Of a DNA stretch of 64,000 bases, positions 47,476-56,658 are shown in pieces. Every line of letters starts with the position of its first letter. Positions within the stretch are counted from its first letter, which is position 1. The position numbers and the translations under genes were made by a program. A model generated the notes under the pieces. It ran no database searches, was not told the DNA's origin, and saw nothing but the letters and a program-made list of their open reading frames with translations. Origin of the DNA: Bradyrhizobium sp. LMTR 3 (GTDB lineage Bacteria > Pseudomonadota > Alphaproteobacteria > Rhizobiales > Xanthobacteraceae); contig NZ_MAXC01000043.1 in the NCBI RefSeq assembly GCF_001693485.1, positions 310,001-374,000 of the forward strand, read 5' to 3'.

Positions 47476-47730
47476 CGGTGATCACCCTGCTCTGCCGCGC
47501 GAGCGATGTATCCGTTCGCCGCGCCCTCATAAATCCCCGCGGCCGCGGTTTCAATCCGCCGACATCACTGCAATGCACAATTGAAGATTGCAGCCGGCGC
47601 ATCAGGATAACCCCAGGATAAACCCCGCACCGCCATGCTACCAATAGCCAAGCATCGGCAAATTCTGCTAAAATTGCGTTGAACCTTTTCTCCCTGCTGC
47701 AGACTCCATCTCTAAGGGGATTTGTCGCCT

Positions 47731-48012
47731 GTGTATCGCCGCGCCAACCTTTCGCGGATCTTGGTGCTTGTTGTCGGGCTGTTGCTTGCGGCGGTCTCAA
47801 CGGGCGTTTTTGCGCGCGGATTTCCTGCCGCCGATCCCCGAAACGCCGGGCATTGGATCGAAATGTTCCATTCCCGCCAGTTCGGCGCGGAACAGGACCG
47901 TCCCGGACAGACCTGGACCGGTGCGATCGATCTCCACCGTACCAACGTTGCATTGATCGGGACGGTGGCGCCGTTATTGGTCGGGCGCCTTCGCAGAGTG
48001 GAGTGGATTTGA
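47731..48012 (+). CDS. Small exported or membrane protein preceding the histidine kinase
   Basis: A possible 93-residue protein from GTG 47731, with AAGGGGA ten bases upstream. The N terminus has Arg residues then a hydrophobic stretch (ILVLVVGLLLAAVSTGVFA), as in a signal peptide or anchor; the rest (GHWIEMFHSRQFGAEQDRPGQTWTG) is polar. It ends in a TTGA overlap with the kinase start, which suggests coupling. No family recognised; it could be a sensor partner or a spurious frame. Confidence 0.45.
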   Translation: MYRRANLSRILVLVVGLLLAAVSTGVFARGFPAADPRNAGHWIEMFHSRQFGAEQDRPGQTWTGAIDLHRTNVALIGTVAPLLVGRLRRVEWI

Positions 48013-50108
48013 CCGTCGCGCCGCAACAGCAGCGACCAGCGGAACGGCCGGCGAGCTTCGCCGCGCGCGGGCGCTTTCGCGTCGTCCAATGGCTCCGCGC
48101 GGTGCCGATCCGATGGCGCATTCTGTCGATCGCGGGATTGAACTCCGCCGTCGTCATGGTGCTCGCCGTCTTGATCTGGAACGGCGCCAACGTGCTGGGC
48201 TCTGCATGGGACGACGTCCGGCAGGTGCGGGAATCAGACAAGATCCTGGCGCACCTCGAGAGCGAAACCAGCCGGCTGCAGAACCTGATTCATCGGTACA
48301 TCAACCAGCCAAGCCCTGACCTGTTCGCCGAGATCATGCTGCTGCGAGAGGCCGTACTGGGCACGCTCACAACGCGCGCCTCGAACGACCCGATGCTATC
48401 AGGGTCAGTCGAGCGGCTCGAACAGGTCACCGACCGCTTCCTCAACGGTTTCGGCGAATTGCGCGCCGTGCAAGCCACCATCACCAAGACCTATGAGCAG
48501 CAGGTGCTGGGGCCGGCCCGCGAAATGGCCGGGCTGTATTCGATCATCGAGGGCGCCACCGGGCATCGCGACGCGCAGATCTGGCCCGCGCTCGGCAGAT
48601 CGCGCGAGGCGTTTACGGCCATGCTGGTCGCCGCCAACGCCTATTACCTGTCGCCCGCCTCAGGCTCCGCCGAGGACGCCCGCAGGAATACCGAGACGAT
48701 CGAGAAGACGATCCCCGTGATGACCGATCTGGCCGACAACGATCTGCAGCGCATGGCGCTGACGCGGCTGCAGGCGCGGACGGTGGCACTGCGCGAGGGC
48801 ATGGCCAAACTGACCGAACAACTCACGGTCCGGACCGAACTGTTGCGCAACACCATCGATGCCAGCCAGGCCGAGGCCATTGCGGTCATCGACGAGCTAT
48901 CGGACAAGATGCGCCAGCGCGAGCAAAAGGCGCAGGAGACTTTTGACAAGACGCTGTCAGGCATCTCGCGCCGGGTGCTGTCGATCGCCGTGATGTTCCT
49001 CGGCATCATCCTTTCCGCCGGCGTCTTGATCGCGCTCTCGATCCGTCTGCCGCTGCAGCAGATCCTGGCGGCGATGCATGCAATCACGTCGGGCAATTAC
49101 GATCGCCACGTACAGGGCACCACCGCGAGAGACGAGGTCGGCGCCATGGCGCGTGCGGTGGACGTCTTCCGCGAGAACGCCATCGCGAAGCGCAAGACCG
49201 AGGACGAGCTGCGCACCTCGAAGGAAAGAGCGGAGAGCGCATTGCTCGAGCTCAACACCGCGCAGCAGAACCTGATCGACGCCGAGCGGCTGGCGGCGTT
49301 GGGTGGACTGGTTGCCGGTGTTGCCCATGAGGTGAACAACCCGATCGGCATCAGCCTGACGGTGGCGTCGAGCTTTGCGCGGCGGGCTGATACGTTCGAG
49401 GCCGAGTTGCGTAGTGGGCCGCTGCGGCGCTCCAAGCTCGACGAGTTCGTCAAGAGCTCGCGCGATGCTGCGCAGCAACTGGTGGCGAACCTGCACCGCG
49501 CCGGCGAGCTGATCCAGTCGTTCAAGCAGGTGGCGGTCGACCGCTCGCACGCCGAGCGCCGGCAATTCAACCTGAGCGAGGCCACCGACCAGATCGTCGC
49601 GAGCTTAAGGCCGGTATTGAAGAAAGCGGCGATCACGCTGTCGGTCGAGGTGCCGGAAGGGCTCGTCATCGACGGCTATCCCGGCTCCTACGGCCAGATA
49701 TTAACCAATCTTTTCCTCAATGCCGCCAATCATGCCTTTGCCGATGGCCGCTCCGGCGCGATCACGATCTCGGCCCGGGCGCGCGGCAGCGACGATGTCG
49801 AGATCATCTTTGCCGACAACGGGGCCGGAATGACGCCGGACGTGCAACGGCAGGCATTCGACCCGTTCTTTACGACGCGCCGCAACGAGGGCGGCACCGG
49901 ACTGGGCTTGCATATCGTCTATAATCTTGTCACTCAACAGCTCGGCGGCCGGATGATGCTGGAGTCAAGGCTGGGACAAGGCACCACATTCCGCATTATC
50001 ATGCCAAGAGTCGCCAAGGGCGGATCGACAGGCGGATCCACGAGTACAGACCAGACAGCAGCCGACGGAACTTCGCAATGGCCGAACAGGACGATGTCCT
50101 CCACCTGA
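48009..50108 (+). CDS. Membrane sensor histidine kinase
   Basis: A 699-residue kinase. There are two transmembrane segments (about 38-60 and 320-343) around a 260-residue helical periplasmic sensor, then a HAMP linker (345-395), a coiled coil, a HisKA dimerisation domain with phospho-acceptor His about 440 (LVAGVAHEVNNPIG) and a HATPase domain with N box LTNLFLNAANHAF, FADNGAGM and GGTGLGLHIV. The TTG start with GGAG five bases ahead is chosen at 48009. It overlaps the next gene by 31 bases. Signal unknown. Confidence 0.88.
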   Translation: MTVAPQQQRPAERPASFAARGRFRVVQWLRAVPIRWRILSIAGLNSAVVMVLAVLIWNGANVLGSAWDDVRQVRESDKILAHLESETSRLQNLIHRYINQPSPDLFAEIMLLREAVLGTLTTRASNDPMLSGSVERLEQVTDRFLNGFGELRAVQATITKTYEQQVLGPAREMAGLYSIIEGATGHRDAQIWPALGRSREAFTAMLVAANAYYLSPASGSAEDARRNTETIEKTIPVMTDLADNDLQRMALTRLQARTVALREGMAKLTEQLTVRTELLRNTIDASQAEAIAVIDELSDKMRQREQKAQETFDKTLSGISRRVLSIAVMFLGIILSAGVLIALSIRLPLQQILAAMHAITSGNYDRHVQGTTARDEVGAMARAVDVFRENAIAKRKTEDELRTSKERAESALLELNTAQQNLIDAERLAALGGLVAGVAHEVNNPIGISLTVASSFARRADTFEAELRSGPLRRSKLDEFVKSSRDAAQQLVANLHRAGELIQSFKQVAVDRSHAERRQFNLSEATDQIVASLRPVLKKAAITLSVEVPEGLVIDGYPGSYGQILTNLFLNAANHAFADGRSGAITISARARGSDDVEIIFADNGAGMTPDVQRQAFDPFFTTRRNEGGTGLGLHIVYNLVTQQLGGRMMLESRLGQGTTFRIIMPRVAKGGSTGGSTSTDQTAADGTSQWPNRTMSST

Positions 50109-51823
50109 TCGACGATACCGGAATGGCTCCGGAGGACTCGTCCGCGCGCAAGTGGAAGATCGCCGTCATCGACGACGATGCCGCCGTGCACGAGGGCACG
50201 CGCTTTGCGCTCAGCGACTACAGTCTCAACGGCGCGACCCTGGAAATCCTGTCGGCCTATTCCGCGGCCGAAGGCCGCATCTTGATGCGCGACAATCCGG
50301 ACGTCGCGGCCGTGCTGCTCGACGTCATCATGGAGACCGACGTCGCGGGCCTGGAGCTGGTCGAATACATCCGCAACGAGATCAAGAACGAAACCGTCCG
50401 CATCATCCTGCGCACCGGCCAGCCCGGGCAGGCGCCCGAGCGCCGCGTCATCGTCCAGTACGACATCAACGACTACAAGGCCAAGACCGAGCTGACGGCC
50501 GACAAGCTGTTCACCTCGCTGACCGCGGCGCTGCGCAGCTACCAGCAGCTCGAGCGCATGGTGCAGACAAGGCGCGGGCTTGAAATCATCATCGACGCCG
50601 CCTCGACGCTGTACGATTTCAAATCGATGCAGCGGCTGGCGGAAGGCGTGCTGACGCAGCTCGCCTCGCTGCTCAATGTCGATTGCGCCGGCATCTTGGT
50701 ACTGCGCGACGACGGCGCCTCGGGGAGCGAATTCTCGGTGCTGGCGGGCTCGGGCTGTTACAGCCGGTTCATCGGCACGACCAGCTCCAAGGCACTCGAT
50801 CCGGATTTGCGGCAAATGGTGGAGGCCGCCTTCCAGCGCCGCAAGAACGAATTCGCCGATCACCGCAGCGTGCTTTATTTGCGCACCGGCAGCGGTCGCG
50901 AAGTGGTCGTGCTGTTGCAGGCCGAACGCCAGCTTTCCGACACCGACCGCGCGCTGGTCGAGATTTTTTCCAGCCGGCTGTCGATCGCGTTCGACAACGT
51001 CATCCTCTACCGCCAACTGCACGAGGCCAACACCCAGCTCGAGGACCGCGTCGCCCAGCGCACCCGCGCGCTGATGCAGGCCAACCGCCGCCTTTCGGCG
51101 CAGTGGCTGCGGCTGCAGCGCGCCAACGGCTTCAAGAACGAAATTCTCGGCACCGTGGCGCACGATTTGAAGAACCCGCTCGGCGTGATCCTCGGCCGCA
51201 CCGAGATGTTGACCGAACTGATCGGCGCGGGCTCGCCGAAGGAGAACGTCACCGCGCAGGTCGAGCACATCAGGGATGCCACCAAGCGCCTGACCTCGAT
51301 GGTCGATCACCTGATTTCGGATGCGATGGCGGATGCCTTCGACATAACGATCCGCCGCGAACCGGTCGATGTCGCCGCGCTCGTGACCGAGGTCGCCGAT
51401 TCCAACCTGCCCTCGGCCGTGAACAAGCAGCAGGCCGTCACGGTATCAGCCCCGCCGAACATCGTTACCATGTGCGACGCCGACCGGATCCGCGAGGCGA
51501 TCGACAACCTCGTCAGCAACGCCATCAAATATTCGCCGATCGGCGGCAAGATCACGGTCACTGTGAGCCATGAAGGCAGCGACACGGTGATCCGCATCGC
51601 CGACCAGGGCGCCGGCCTTTCGCCGGAGGATCTCGGCCGGCTGTTCGGCCGCTTCCAGCGGCTCTCGGCCAAGCCGACCGCCGGCGAAAGCTCGACCGGC
51701 CTCGGCCTGTCGATCGTCAAACGTATTATCGACATGCATGGCGGCCATGTGACTGCGGAAAGTGCCGGACCCGGGCAGGGATCGACATTTACGGTTACAC
51801 TGCCTGCGACAGAGACGACATGA
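50078..51823 (+). CDS. Hybrid response regulator-histidine kinase (REC-DUF3369-HisKA-HATPase)
   Basis: A 581-residue cytoplasmic protein. The REC domain is at about 25-145 (KIAVIDDDAAVHEGTRFAL, AAVLLDVIMETDVAGLELV), followed by a DUF3369/GAF-like sensor (about 165-320; IIDAASTLYDFKSMQRLAEGVLTQLASLLNVDCAGILV), a HisKA helix pair with ILGTVAHDLKNPLG and a HATPase (IDNLVSNAIKYSP, IADQGAGLSPED, GESSTGLGLSIV). The acceptor Asp is in LLDVIM. It links the first kinase to the final regulator, likely a phosphorelay. It overlaps the genes on both sides. Confidence 0.9.
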   Translation: MAEQDDVLHLIDDTGMAPEDSSARKWKIAVIDDDAAVHEGTRFALSDYSLNGATLEILSAYSAAEGRILMRDNPDVAAVLLDVIMETDVAGLELVEYIRNEIKNETVRIILRTGQPGQAPERRVIVQYDINDYKAKTELTADKLFTSLTAALRSYQQLERMVQTRRGLEIIIDAASTLYDFKSMQRLAEGVLTQLASLLNVDCAGILVLRDDGASGSEFSVLAGSGCYSRFIGTTSSKALDPDLRQMVEAAFQRRKNEFADHRSVLYLRTGSGREVVVLLQAERQLSDTDRALVEIFSSRLSIAFDNVILYRQLHEANTQLEDRVAQRTRALMQANRRLSAQWLRLQRANGFKNEILGTVAHDLKNPLGVILGRTEMLTELIGAGSPKENVTAQVEHIRDATKRLTSMVDHLISDAMADAFDITIRREPVDVAALVTEVADSNLPSAVNKQQAVTVSAPPNIVTMCDADRIREAIDNLVSNAIKYSPIGGKITVTVSHEGSDTVIRIADQGAGLSPEDLGRLFGRFQRLSAKPTAGESSTGLGLSIVKRIIDMHGGHVTAESAGPGQGSTFTVTLPATETT

Positions 51824-52557
51824 CCCAGAGCCCGCATATCTTCATCGTCGACGACGAGGCGCCGGCCCGCGAGATGGTCGGCGATTACCTCAAGATGCAC
51901 GGCTTCGGCGTCACCTTGTGCGACGGGGGAAAGAGCCTGCGCAAGGAGATCGAGAACGCCGTGCCCGACCTCGTCGTGCTCGACCTCAACATGCCCGAGG
52001 AAGACGGGCTTTCGATCATTCGCGACCTCAAGAGCCGCATCAACGTCCCCGTCATCATGCTGACGGCGACCGCGAGCCCGATCGACCGTGTCGTCGGCCT
52101 CGAACTCGGTGCCGACGACTACATCGCAAAGCCCTGCGAGCTGCGCGAACTGATGGCGCGTATCCGCTCCGTGCTTCGCCGCAGCGCGCCGCCCAAGGCG
52201 GCGACGCCCGAGCCCGCGGCGGCCAAGGCGGAGAAGGAACAACTGGTGCGGTTTGGCACCAAATGGCTCGACCTCGAGGCCCAGGCGCTGCGCGACGACG
52301 AAGGCAACGAGCATCCGCTGACGGCCTCCGAATTCGGCCTCTTGAAAGTGTTCGCGGCGAATCCGAAGCGGGTGTTGTCGCGGGAGCGGCTGTTGGAGCT
52401 GGCCAATGCGCGCGACGCTGAAGCCTTCGACCGCGCCGTCGATCTGCGCATCATGCGTATCCGCCGCAAGATCGAAATCGATCCCACCAAGCCCGCCGTG
52501 ATCCGCACCATCCGGGGTGGTGGCTATTTGTTCTCGCCGACCGGCGAGAAGGGTTAG
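51820..52557 (+). CDS. OmpR-family response regulator
   Basis: A 245-residue regulator with an N-terminal receiver domain (HIFIVDDEAPAREMVGDYL, acceptor Asp in LVVLDLNMPEEDGL, K in DDYIAKPCELRELMARI) and a C-terminal OmpR winged helix (LTASEFGLLKVFAANPKRVLSRERLLE, VDLRIMRIRRKIE, RTIRGGGYLF). It overlaps the hybrid kinase by four bases (ATGA) and is the output of the three-gene system. Target genes are unknown. Confidence 0.94.
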   Translation: MTQSPHIFIVDDEAPAREMVGDYLKMHGFGVTLCDGGKSLRKEIENAVPDLVVLDLNMPEEDGLSIIRDLKSRINVPVIMLTATASPIDRVVGLELGADDYIAKPCELRELMARIRSVLRRSAPPKAATPEPAAAKAEKEQLVRFGTKWLDLEAQALRDDEGNEHPLTASEFGLLKVFAANPKRVLSRERLLELANARDAEAFDRAVDLRIMRIRRKIEIDPTKPAVIRTIRGGGYLFSPTGEKG

Positions 52558-52565
52558 CTTTCTCC

Positions 52566-52706
52566 GTCGTCCCTGCGGAACGCAGGGACCCATAACCACA
52601 GGCGCTCGTAGTTTCGCCTGGCTGGGGCTCCAGCGACTTTCGACAATCAAAATCGGTGGTTGGGTCCCGGATCGCGCTCGCGATGCTCGCTTGTCCGGGA
52701 CGACGG
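52566..52706. repeat. GTCGTCCCTGCGGAACGCAGGGAC repeat in the ECF leader
   Basis: The left part carries CCCATAACCACAGG and the right part GGTGGTTGGGTCCCGG...GTCCGGGACGACGGG with nested GCGCTCGCGATGCTCGC. The family matches 1667-1800 and 22216-22402. The remaining 218 bases before the ECF gene (52707-52924) hold no gene; they include a GTTTCGTC / GACGAAAC inverted pair near 52783-52808. Confidence 0.8.
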
Positions 52707-52924
52707 GATTTGTTCCGGGGACCAAAATCTCATCCCTTCCAATTTTCCGCATATTGAAATTACTGGCCTTTTGTCCCCGAATGTTTCGTCGCGGGCCCTG
52801 CGACGAAACAATTCTCTCCCGCACGAAACCATTTTCCCCTTTTCGAGCAGACATCCCGAAACGGAGGCTCATTAACAATTCTCCCAACGGAACGCCGCAC
52901 CTCGTGGCGCAATGGGAGCCTGTC

Positions 52925-53536
52925 ATGTCGAACGTCATCGCCATCAACGCCGCAGCCAAGAAGTCGATTGCCGCCGCCCGCGCGACATCCGACGAAATGC
53001 TGTTGCAGAGTATTGCCAAGGGCGACCGCACGGCGATGCATGTGCTTTACTCCCGTCATAACGTCCGGGTTTACCGCTTTGTACTGCGCATGGTGCGCGA
53101 CACCACGATGGCCGAAGACCTCGTCAGCCAGGTGTTCCTCGACGTGTGGCGGACCGCCGCCCAGTTCGAGGGCCGCTCGCAGGTTTCGACCTGGCTGCTG
53201 TCGATCGCCCGCTTCAAGGCGCTGACCGCGCTGCGCCAGCGCAAGCATGAGGACATCGAGCAGGAAGACGTGCTGGAGATCGCCGACGAGGCCGACACGC
53301 CGGAAGCCTCGCTCGACCGCAGCAACACCCGCGCCATCCTGCGCGCCTGCGTCGCCAAGCTGTCGCCGGCGCATCGCGAGATCATCAACCTGGTCTACTA
53401 CCACGAGAAGTCGGTGGAAGAGGCCGGCGCGATCATCGGTATTCCCCAGAGCACGGTGAAGACCCGCATGTTCTATGCCCGCAAACAATTGGCCGAGTTG
53501 CTTAAGGGCGCCGGCGTGGACAGTATCGCTGCCTAA
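52925..53536 (+). CDS. ECF-type RNA polymerase sigma factor
   Basis: A 203-residue sigma-70 family member. Region 2 is at about 30-95 (DRTAMHVLYSRHNVRVYRFVLRMVRDTTMAEDLVSQVFLDVWRTA, RSQVSTWLLSIARFKALTALRQRKHE) and region 4 at about 135-185 (LSPAHREIINLVYYHEKSVEEAGAIIGIPQSTVKTRMFYARKQL). The ATG at 52925 is preceded by GGGAG. No anti-sigma is adjacent. A small exported protein follows 177 bases on; functions under its control are unknown. Confidence 0.92.
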   Translation: MSNVIAINAAAKKSIAAARATSDEMLLQSIAKGDRTAMHVLYSRHNVRVYRFVLRMVRDTTMAEDLVSQVFLDVWRTAAQFEGRSQVSTWLLSIARFKALTALRQRKHEDIEQEDVLEIADEADTPEASLDRSNTRAILRACVAKLSPAHREIINLVYYHEKSVEEAGAIIGIPQSTVKTRMFYARKQLAELLKGAGVDSIAA

Positions 53537-53713
53537 AGACAAGCGATTTCAAACAATTAGTTCGGAGATAGGGCAGCAAAACGGGGCGGTTTCGACGGAC
53601 AAAGATTACTTCCGGCGAAACAAATGAAACATTTCACGACATTACCCGGAAAAACTCACCCCCTATACCGATCATCACCGACTTAGACGCCAACGCCGAA
53701 CAGGAGAGCGAAC

Positions 53714-53914
53714 ATGCTGAAGCCGTCCTTCCGCTTTTTCATCGTCCCGCTCGGCGCCGTCGCAACGCTGGCTACCCTGTCCGCCCAGAACGTCCAACCC
53801 CGCGCTCAGCGCGACGCCGGTTCGACGTTCGTGCGCGAACAGGTGGTCGATTGCGGCACCAAGAGTTCCAAGGAGGTCTGTGTGATCTCCTACGACAGCG
53901 AGACCCCCCGCTGA
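53714..53914 (+). CDS. Small exported protein with two cysteines
   Basis: A 66-residue protein with an N-terminal hydrophobic segment (FFIVPLGAVATLATLSA) that is a signal peptide or anchor, then a short mature part with Cys at VVDCGTKSSKEVCVI. AGGAGAG sits seven bases before the ATG. A rho-independent-like hairpin follows the stop. Family not known. Confidence 0.65.
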   Translation: MLKPSFRFFIVPLGAVATLATLSAQNVQPRAQRDAGSTFVREQVVDCGTKSSKEVCVISYDSETPR

Positions 53915-53950
53915 ATTTCCTCCAGCTCCAGACTCCCAAGCGACCTCCAA

Positions 53951-53982
53951 CGACCCGGCCGGGATGCCCCCCAGCCGGGTCG
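53951..53982 (+). terminator. Hairpin after the small exported-protein gene
   Basis: CGACCCGGC (53951-53959) pairs with GCCGGGTCG (53974-53982) over a 14-base loop, followed by CTCTGCGTTT. The T-run is short, so the terminator is probable rather than certain. Confidence 0.6.
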
Positions 53983-54128
53983 CTCTGCGTTTGGACTCCA
54001 ATTTCGTGGACGCGACAGACTCGTGTCTGACAACGAAATTCGATCGCGATTGGCTGGCGCAACCGTGTTTCATTCGCCCACGTTGCCGCTTGACGTATCC
54101 ATACCGGTCGTGATGTTTGCCGCCGGCG

Positions 54129-55100
54129 ATGGACGCTGCGGCAAACGAAAATGAAGTCCGGCTACGCAAGGGCACGTCGCTCAACGAGCGGCTCGTTCTC
54201 GCGGGCCTTGCTGCACTTCTTTGTTTGGTTGCCTTGCCCGGCCTTAATCACCTGGCGAACGGTCATTGGCTTGGCATCGCCGCTCTCTTCGCGCTGCTAT
54301 TTGGATGCCTTCTGCTGGGCGCAGCCCTACTCGATCGCAACGTCGTCTGGATCATTACGCCAGGCGAAATCCTGATCGGCGAACAACGTCCATTCGGTAA
54401 GTTGCACCGAAGACTCATCAGGTACGACGAAATATCGGGGATGCACCTCCGAAAGAGCAGCGGCAAGTCAATCGAGTTCAGCCTCGCATTCGAGACCAAA
54501 TCGGGGACTTTGCTCACCTCGCCGCCGCTGCCTGATATCACCCGGGTGCACGAAACCACCGTCCGGATTGCCCGGCTGCTTCAGCTTCCTGATCCCGAAC
54601 CGGTCGAGAACCCGCTCGACGCCGTCAATGCCGGGATACGACTGGGCAAGCCGGTCAACCCCAAACGAGTGCTAGGATACACGGCCCTCATCGTGCTGCT
54701 CGCCTGTGTGCTGAGCTTTCCGTTCATCCACGCGCTCTGGAACGGCACATTGTCCGCCCCCGGGGTTGCCGTCTGGTCGCTCGGCGCGATCGTGGTCTTC
54801 GTGCTGTTCAGATATGTCCATCGAATGAGCGGCACATGCTGGATCATCCACGATGGCGGAATCAGGATTGAACGGCTGTCATTAAAGGGCAGGATTGAGG
54901 TGGAAACGATCCGCGGTGACGATGTCGAGGCCGTCGACGTCGAGAGTGGCGGTCGCAAGGATAGCCTTTACGTGATCACGATCCGGCTTCGCTCCGGGAA
55001 GAGAGTGCGAAGCCCGCCGCTGGCCGGCAAGGATCAGACCCGCGCCGTGCGGGCCGAGATTATCAGGCGACTGGGATTGAATCCAAGGGGAGCCGAATAG
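54129..55100 (+). CDS. Membrane protein with two PH-like domains, unknown function
   Basis: A 323-residue protein with two repeats of the same plan: a pair of hydrophobic segments (LAGLAALLCLVALPGLNHL, IAALFALLFGCLLLGAALL) followed by a beta-rich domain (VWIITPGEILIGEQRP, IRYDEISGMHLRK), then a second pair (ALIVLLACVLSFPFIHALW, VWSLGAIVVFVLFRYV) and another (CWIIHDGGIRIERLSLKGRIEVETI). This resembles duplicated bacterial PH-domain membrane proteins. An upstream TTG at 54117 is possible. No function is known. Confidence 0.7.
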   Translation: MDAAANENEVRLRKGTSLNERLVLAGLAALLCLVALPGLNHLANGHWLGIAALFALLFGCLLLGAALLDRNVVWIITPGEILIGEQRPFGKLHRRLIRYDEISGMHLRKSSGKSIEFSLAFETKSGTLLTSPPLPDITRVHETTVRIARLLQLPDPEPVENPLDAVNAGIRLGKPVNPKRVLGYTALIVLLACVLSFPFIHALWNGTLSAPGVAVWSLGAIVVFVLFRYVHRMSGTCWIIHDGGIRIERLSLKGRIEVETIRGDDVEAVDVESGGRKDSLYVITIRLRSGKRVRSPPLAGKDQTRAVRAEIIRRLGLNPRGAE

Positions 55101-55248
55101 GCTTGCACGACTGTCCCGCGCGGCACGCAGGTACAATCGTCGCATCGGGCGTGGTAGGGTACATGCCTGGTTCGGACGCAATTTTCGAAAACTCTAGTTC
55201 CGTTTTTGAAAGTATCGTGCCCGACGAAACTTGCTACAGGTGGTGTCG

Positions 55249-56658
55249 ATGTTCGAAGGCTGGGATGCGGTCGTATTGGCCCGGGCGCAGTTCGCATTCA
55301 CGATGTCGTTCCACATCATATTTCCCGCCTTCTCGATCGGGCTCGCCAGCTATCTCGCCGTGCTCGAAGCGCTGTGGCTCGCGACCGGGCGCGAAGTTTA
55401 CATCAACCTGTTCAATTATTGGCTGAAGATCTTCGCCGTCGCCTTCGCGATGGGCGTGGTGTCGGGCATCGTGATGTCCTACCAGTTCGGCACCAACTGG
55501 TCGGCCTTTTCCGACAAGACCGGACCGGTGATCGGTCCGCTGATGGCCTATGAGGTGCTCACCGCATTCTTCCTCGAAGCGGGTTTCCTCGGCGTGATGC
55601 TGTTCGGCCTGAACCGCGTCGGTCCAAAACTGCATTTTCTGGCGACGCTGATGGTCGCGATCGGCACGCTGATTTCGGCGTTCTGGATTCTGTCGGCCAA
55701 TTCCTGGATGCAGACGCCGACCGGCCACACCGTCAATGAGGCCGGTCAATTCATCGCCGCCGACTGGCTGAAAGTGATCTTCAATCCGTCGTTCCCATAC
55801 CGTCTCGTGCACATGGTACTGGCGGCGTATCTGACCACGGCGCTGGTGGTCGGCGCGGTCGGTGCCTGGCACCTGTTGCGTGATCGGCACCTCGCCGGCC
55901 CGCGCGTGATGTTTTCAATGGCGATGTGGATGGCGACGCTGGTGGCGCCGATACAGATCCTCGCCGGCGATCAGCACGGGCTCAACACGCTGGAGCACCA
56001 GCCGGTGAAGATCATGGCGATGGAAGGCCACTTCGAGAGCCACAAGGACGGTGCGCCCCTGATCCTGTTCGGCCTGCCCAATCAGAGCGCCGGCAGGGTC
56101 GACTACGCGGTCGAAGTGCCGAAGCTCGGTTCGCTGATTCTCAAGCACTCGACCGACGCGCCGATGGCTGGCCTCAATACCGTACCGCGCGAAAACTGGC
56201 CGCCGGTGGCGATCACGTTCTGGTCGTTCCGGATTATGGTCGGCATGGGATTGCTCATGCTGGCGCTTGGCATGTTCAGCCTGTTGATGCGTATTCTGGG
56301 CAAGCTCTACGATTCCCGGCTGTTGCATTTGTTCGCGGTCGCAATGGCCCCCGCGGGCTTCATCGCCGTGCTCGCGGGCTGGATCACCACCGAAGTCGGA
56401 CGGCAGCCGTTCACGGTCTATGGACTGCTGCGCACGGCTGAATCGGCCTCGCCGCTGGCGGCCCCGGCCGTCGCCTCCTCGCTGATCGCCTTCATCATCG
56501 TCTATTTCGCGGTGTTCGCCGCCGGCGTGATCTATTTGCTGCGCCTGATGGCGGCGCCACCGCATCCGGGCGAAGAGGGACCGTCGCACGAGGTCCCGAT
56601 CCGCACGGCCGGCATCACGCCGGCCGCAGGCGTGACCGCCGAGGGAGCCGCCCGATGA
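55249..56658 (+). CDS. cydA: Cytochrome bd-type quinol oxidase subunit I (cyanide-insensitive CioA/CydA)
   Basis: A 469-residue subunit with nine or so transmembrane segments. The N-terminal ARAQFAFTMSFHIIFPAFSIGLASYLAVLEALW has the haem b595 His, the FGTNWSAF region follows, then FPYRLVHM with the haem b558 His, and the ITTEVGRQPF motif near the C-terminal end. The quinol loop is short, as in the CIO subgroup that lacks the haem d spectral signature and resists cyanide. ATG 55249 follows AGGTGG. It overlaps cydB by four bases, forming an operon with the small third gene. It oxidises ubiquinol and reduces O2 without proton pumping. Confidence 0.95.
   Translation: MFEGWDAVVLARAQFAFTMSFHIIFPAFSIGLASYLAVLEALWLATGREVYINLFNYWLKIFAVAFAMGVVSGIVMSYQFGTNWSAFSDKTGPVIGPLMAYEVLTAFFLEAGFLGVMLFGLNRVGPKLHFLATLMVAIGTLISAFWILSANSWMQTPTGHTVNEAGQFIAADWLKVIFNPSFPYRLVHMVLAAYLTTALVVGAVGAWHLLRDRHLAGPRVMFSMAMWMATLVAPIQILAGDQHGLNTLEHQPVKIMAMEGHFESHKDGAPLILFGLPNQSAGRVDYAVEVPKLGSLILKHSTDAPMAGLNTVPRENWPPVAITFWSFRIMVGMGLLMLALGMFSLLMRILGKLYDSRLLHLFAVAMAPAGFIAVLAGWITTEVGRQPFTVYGLLRTAESASPLAAPAVASSLIAFIIVYFAVFAAGVIYLLRLMAAPPHPGEEGPSHEVPIRTAGITPAAGVTAEGAAR

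Noticed and set aside
51307..53031. Long minus-strand open frame over the two-component genes (574 codons)
   Set aside because: Overlaps two well-supported plus-strand genes and a repeat; no domain or ribosome-binding site found.
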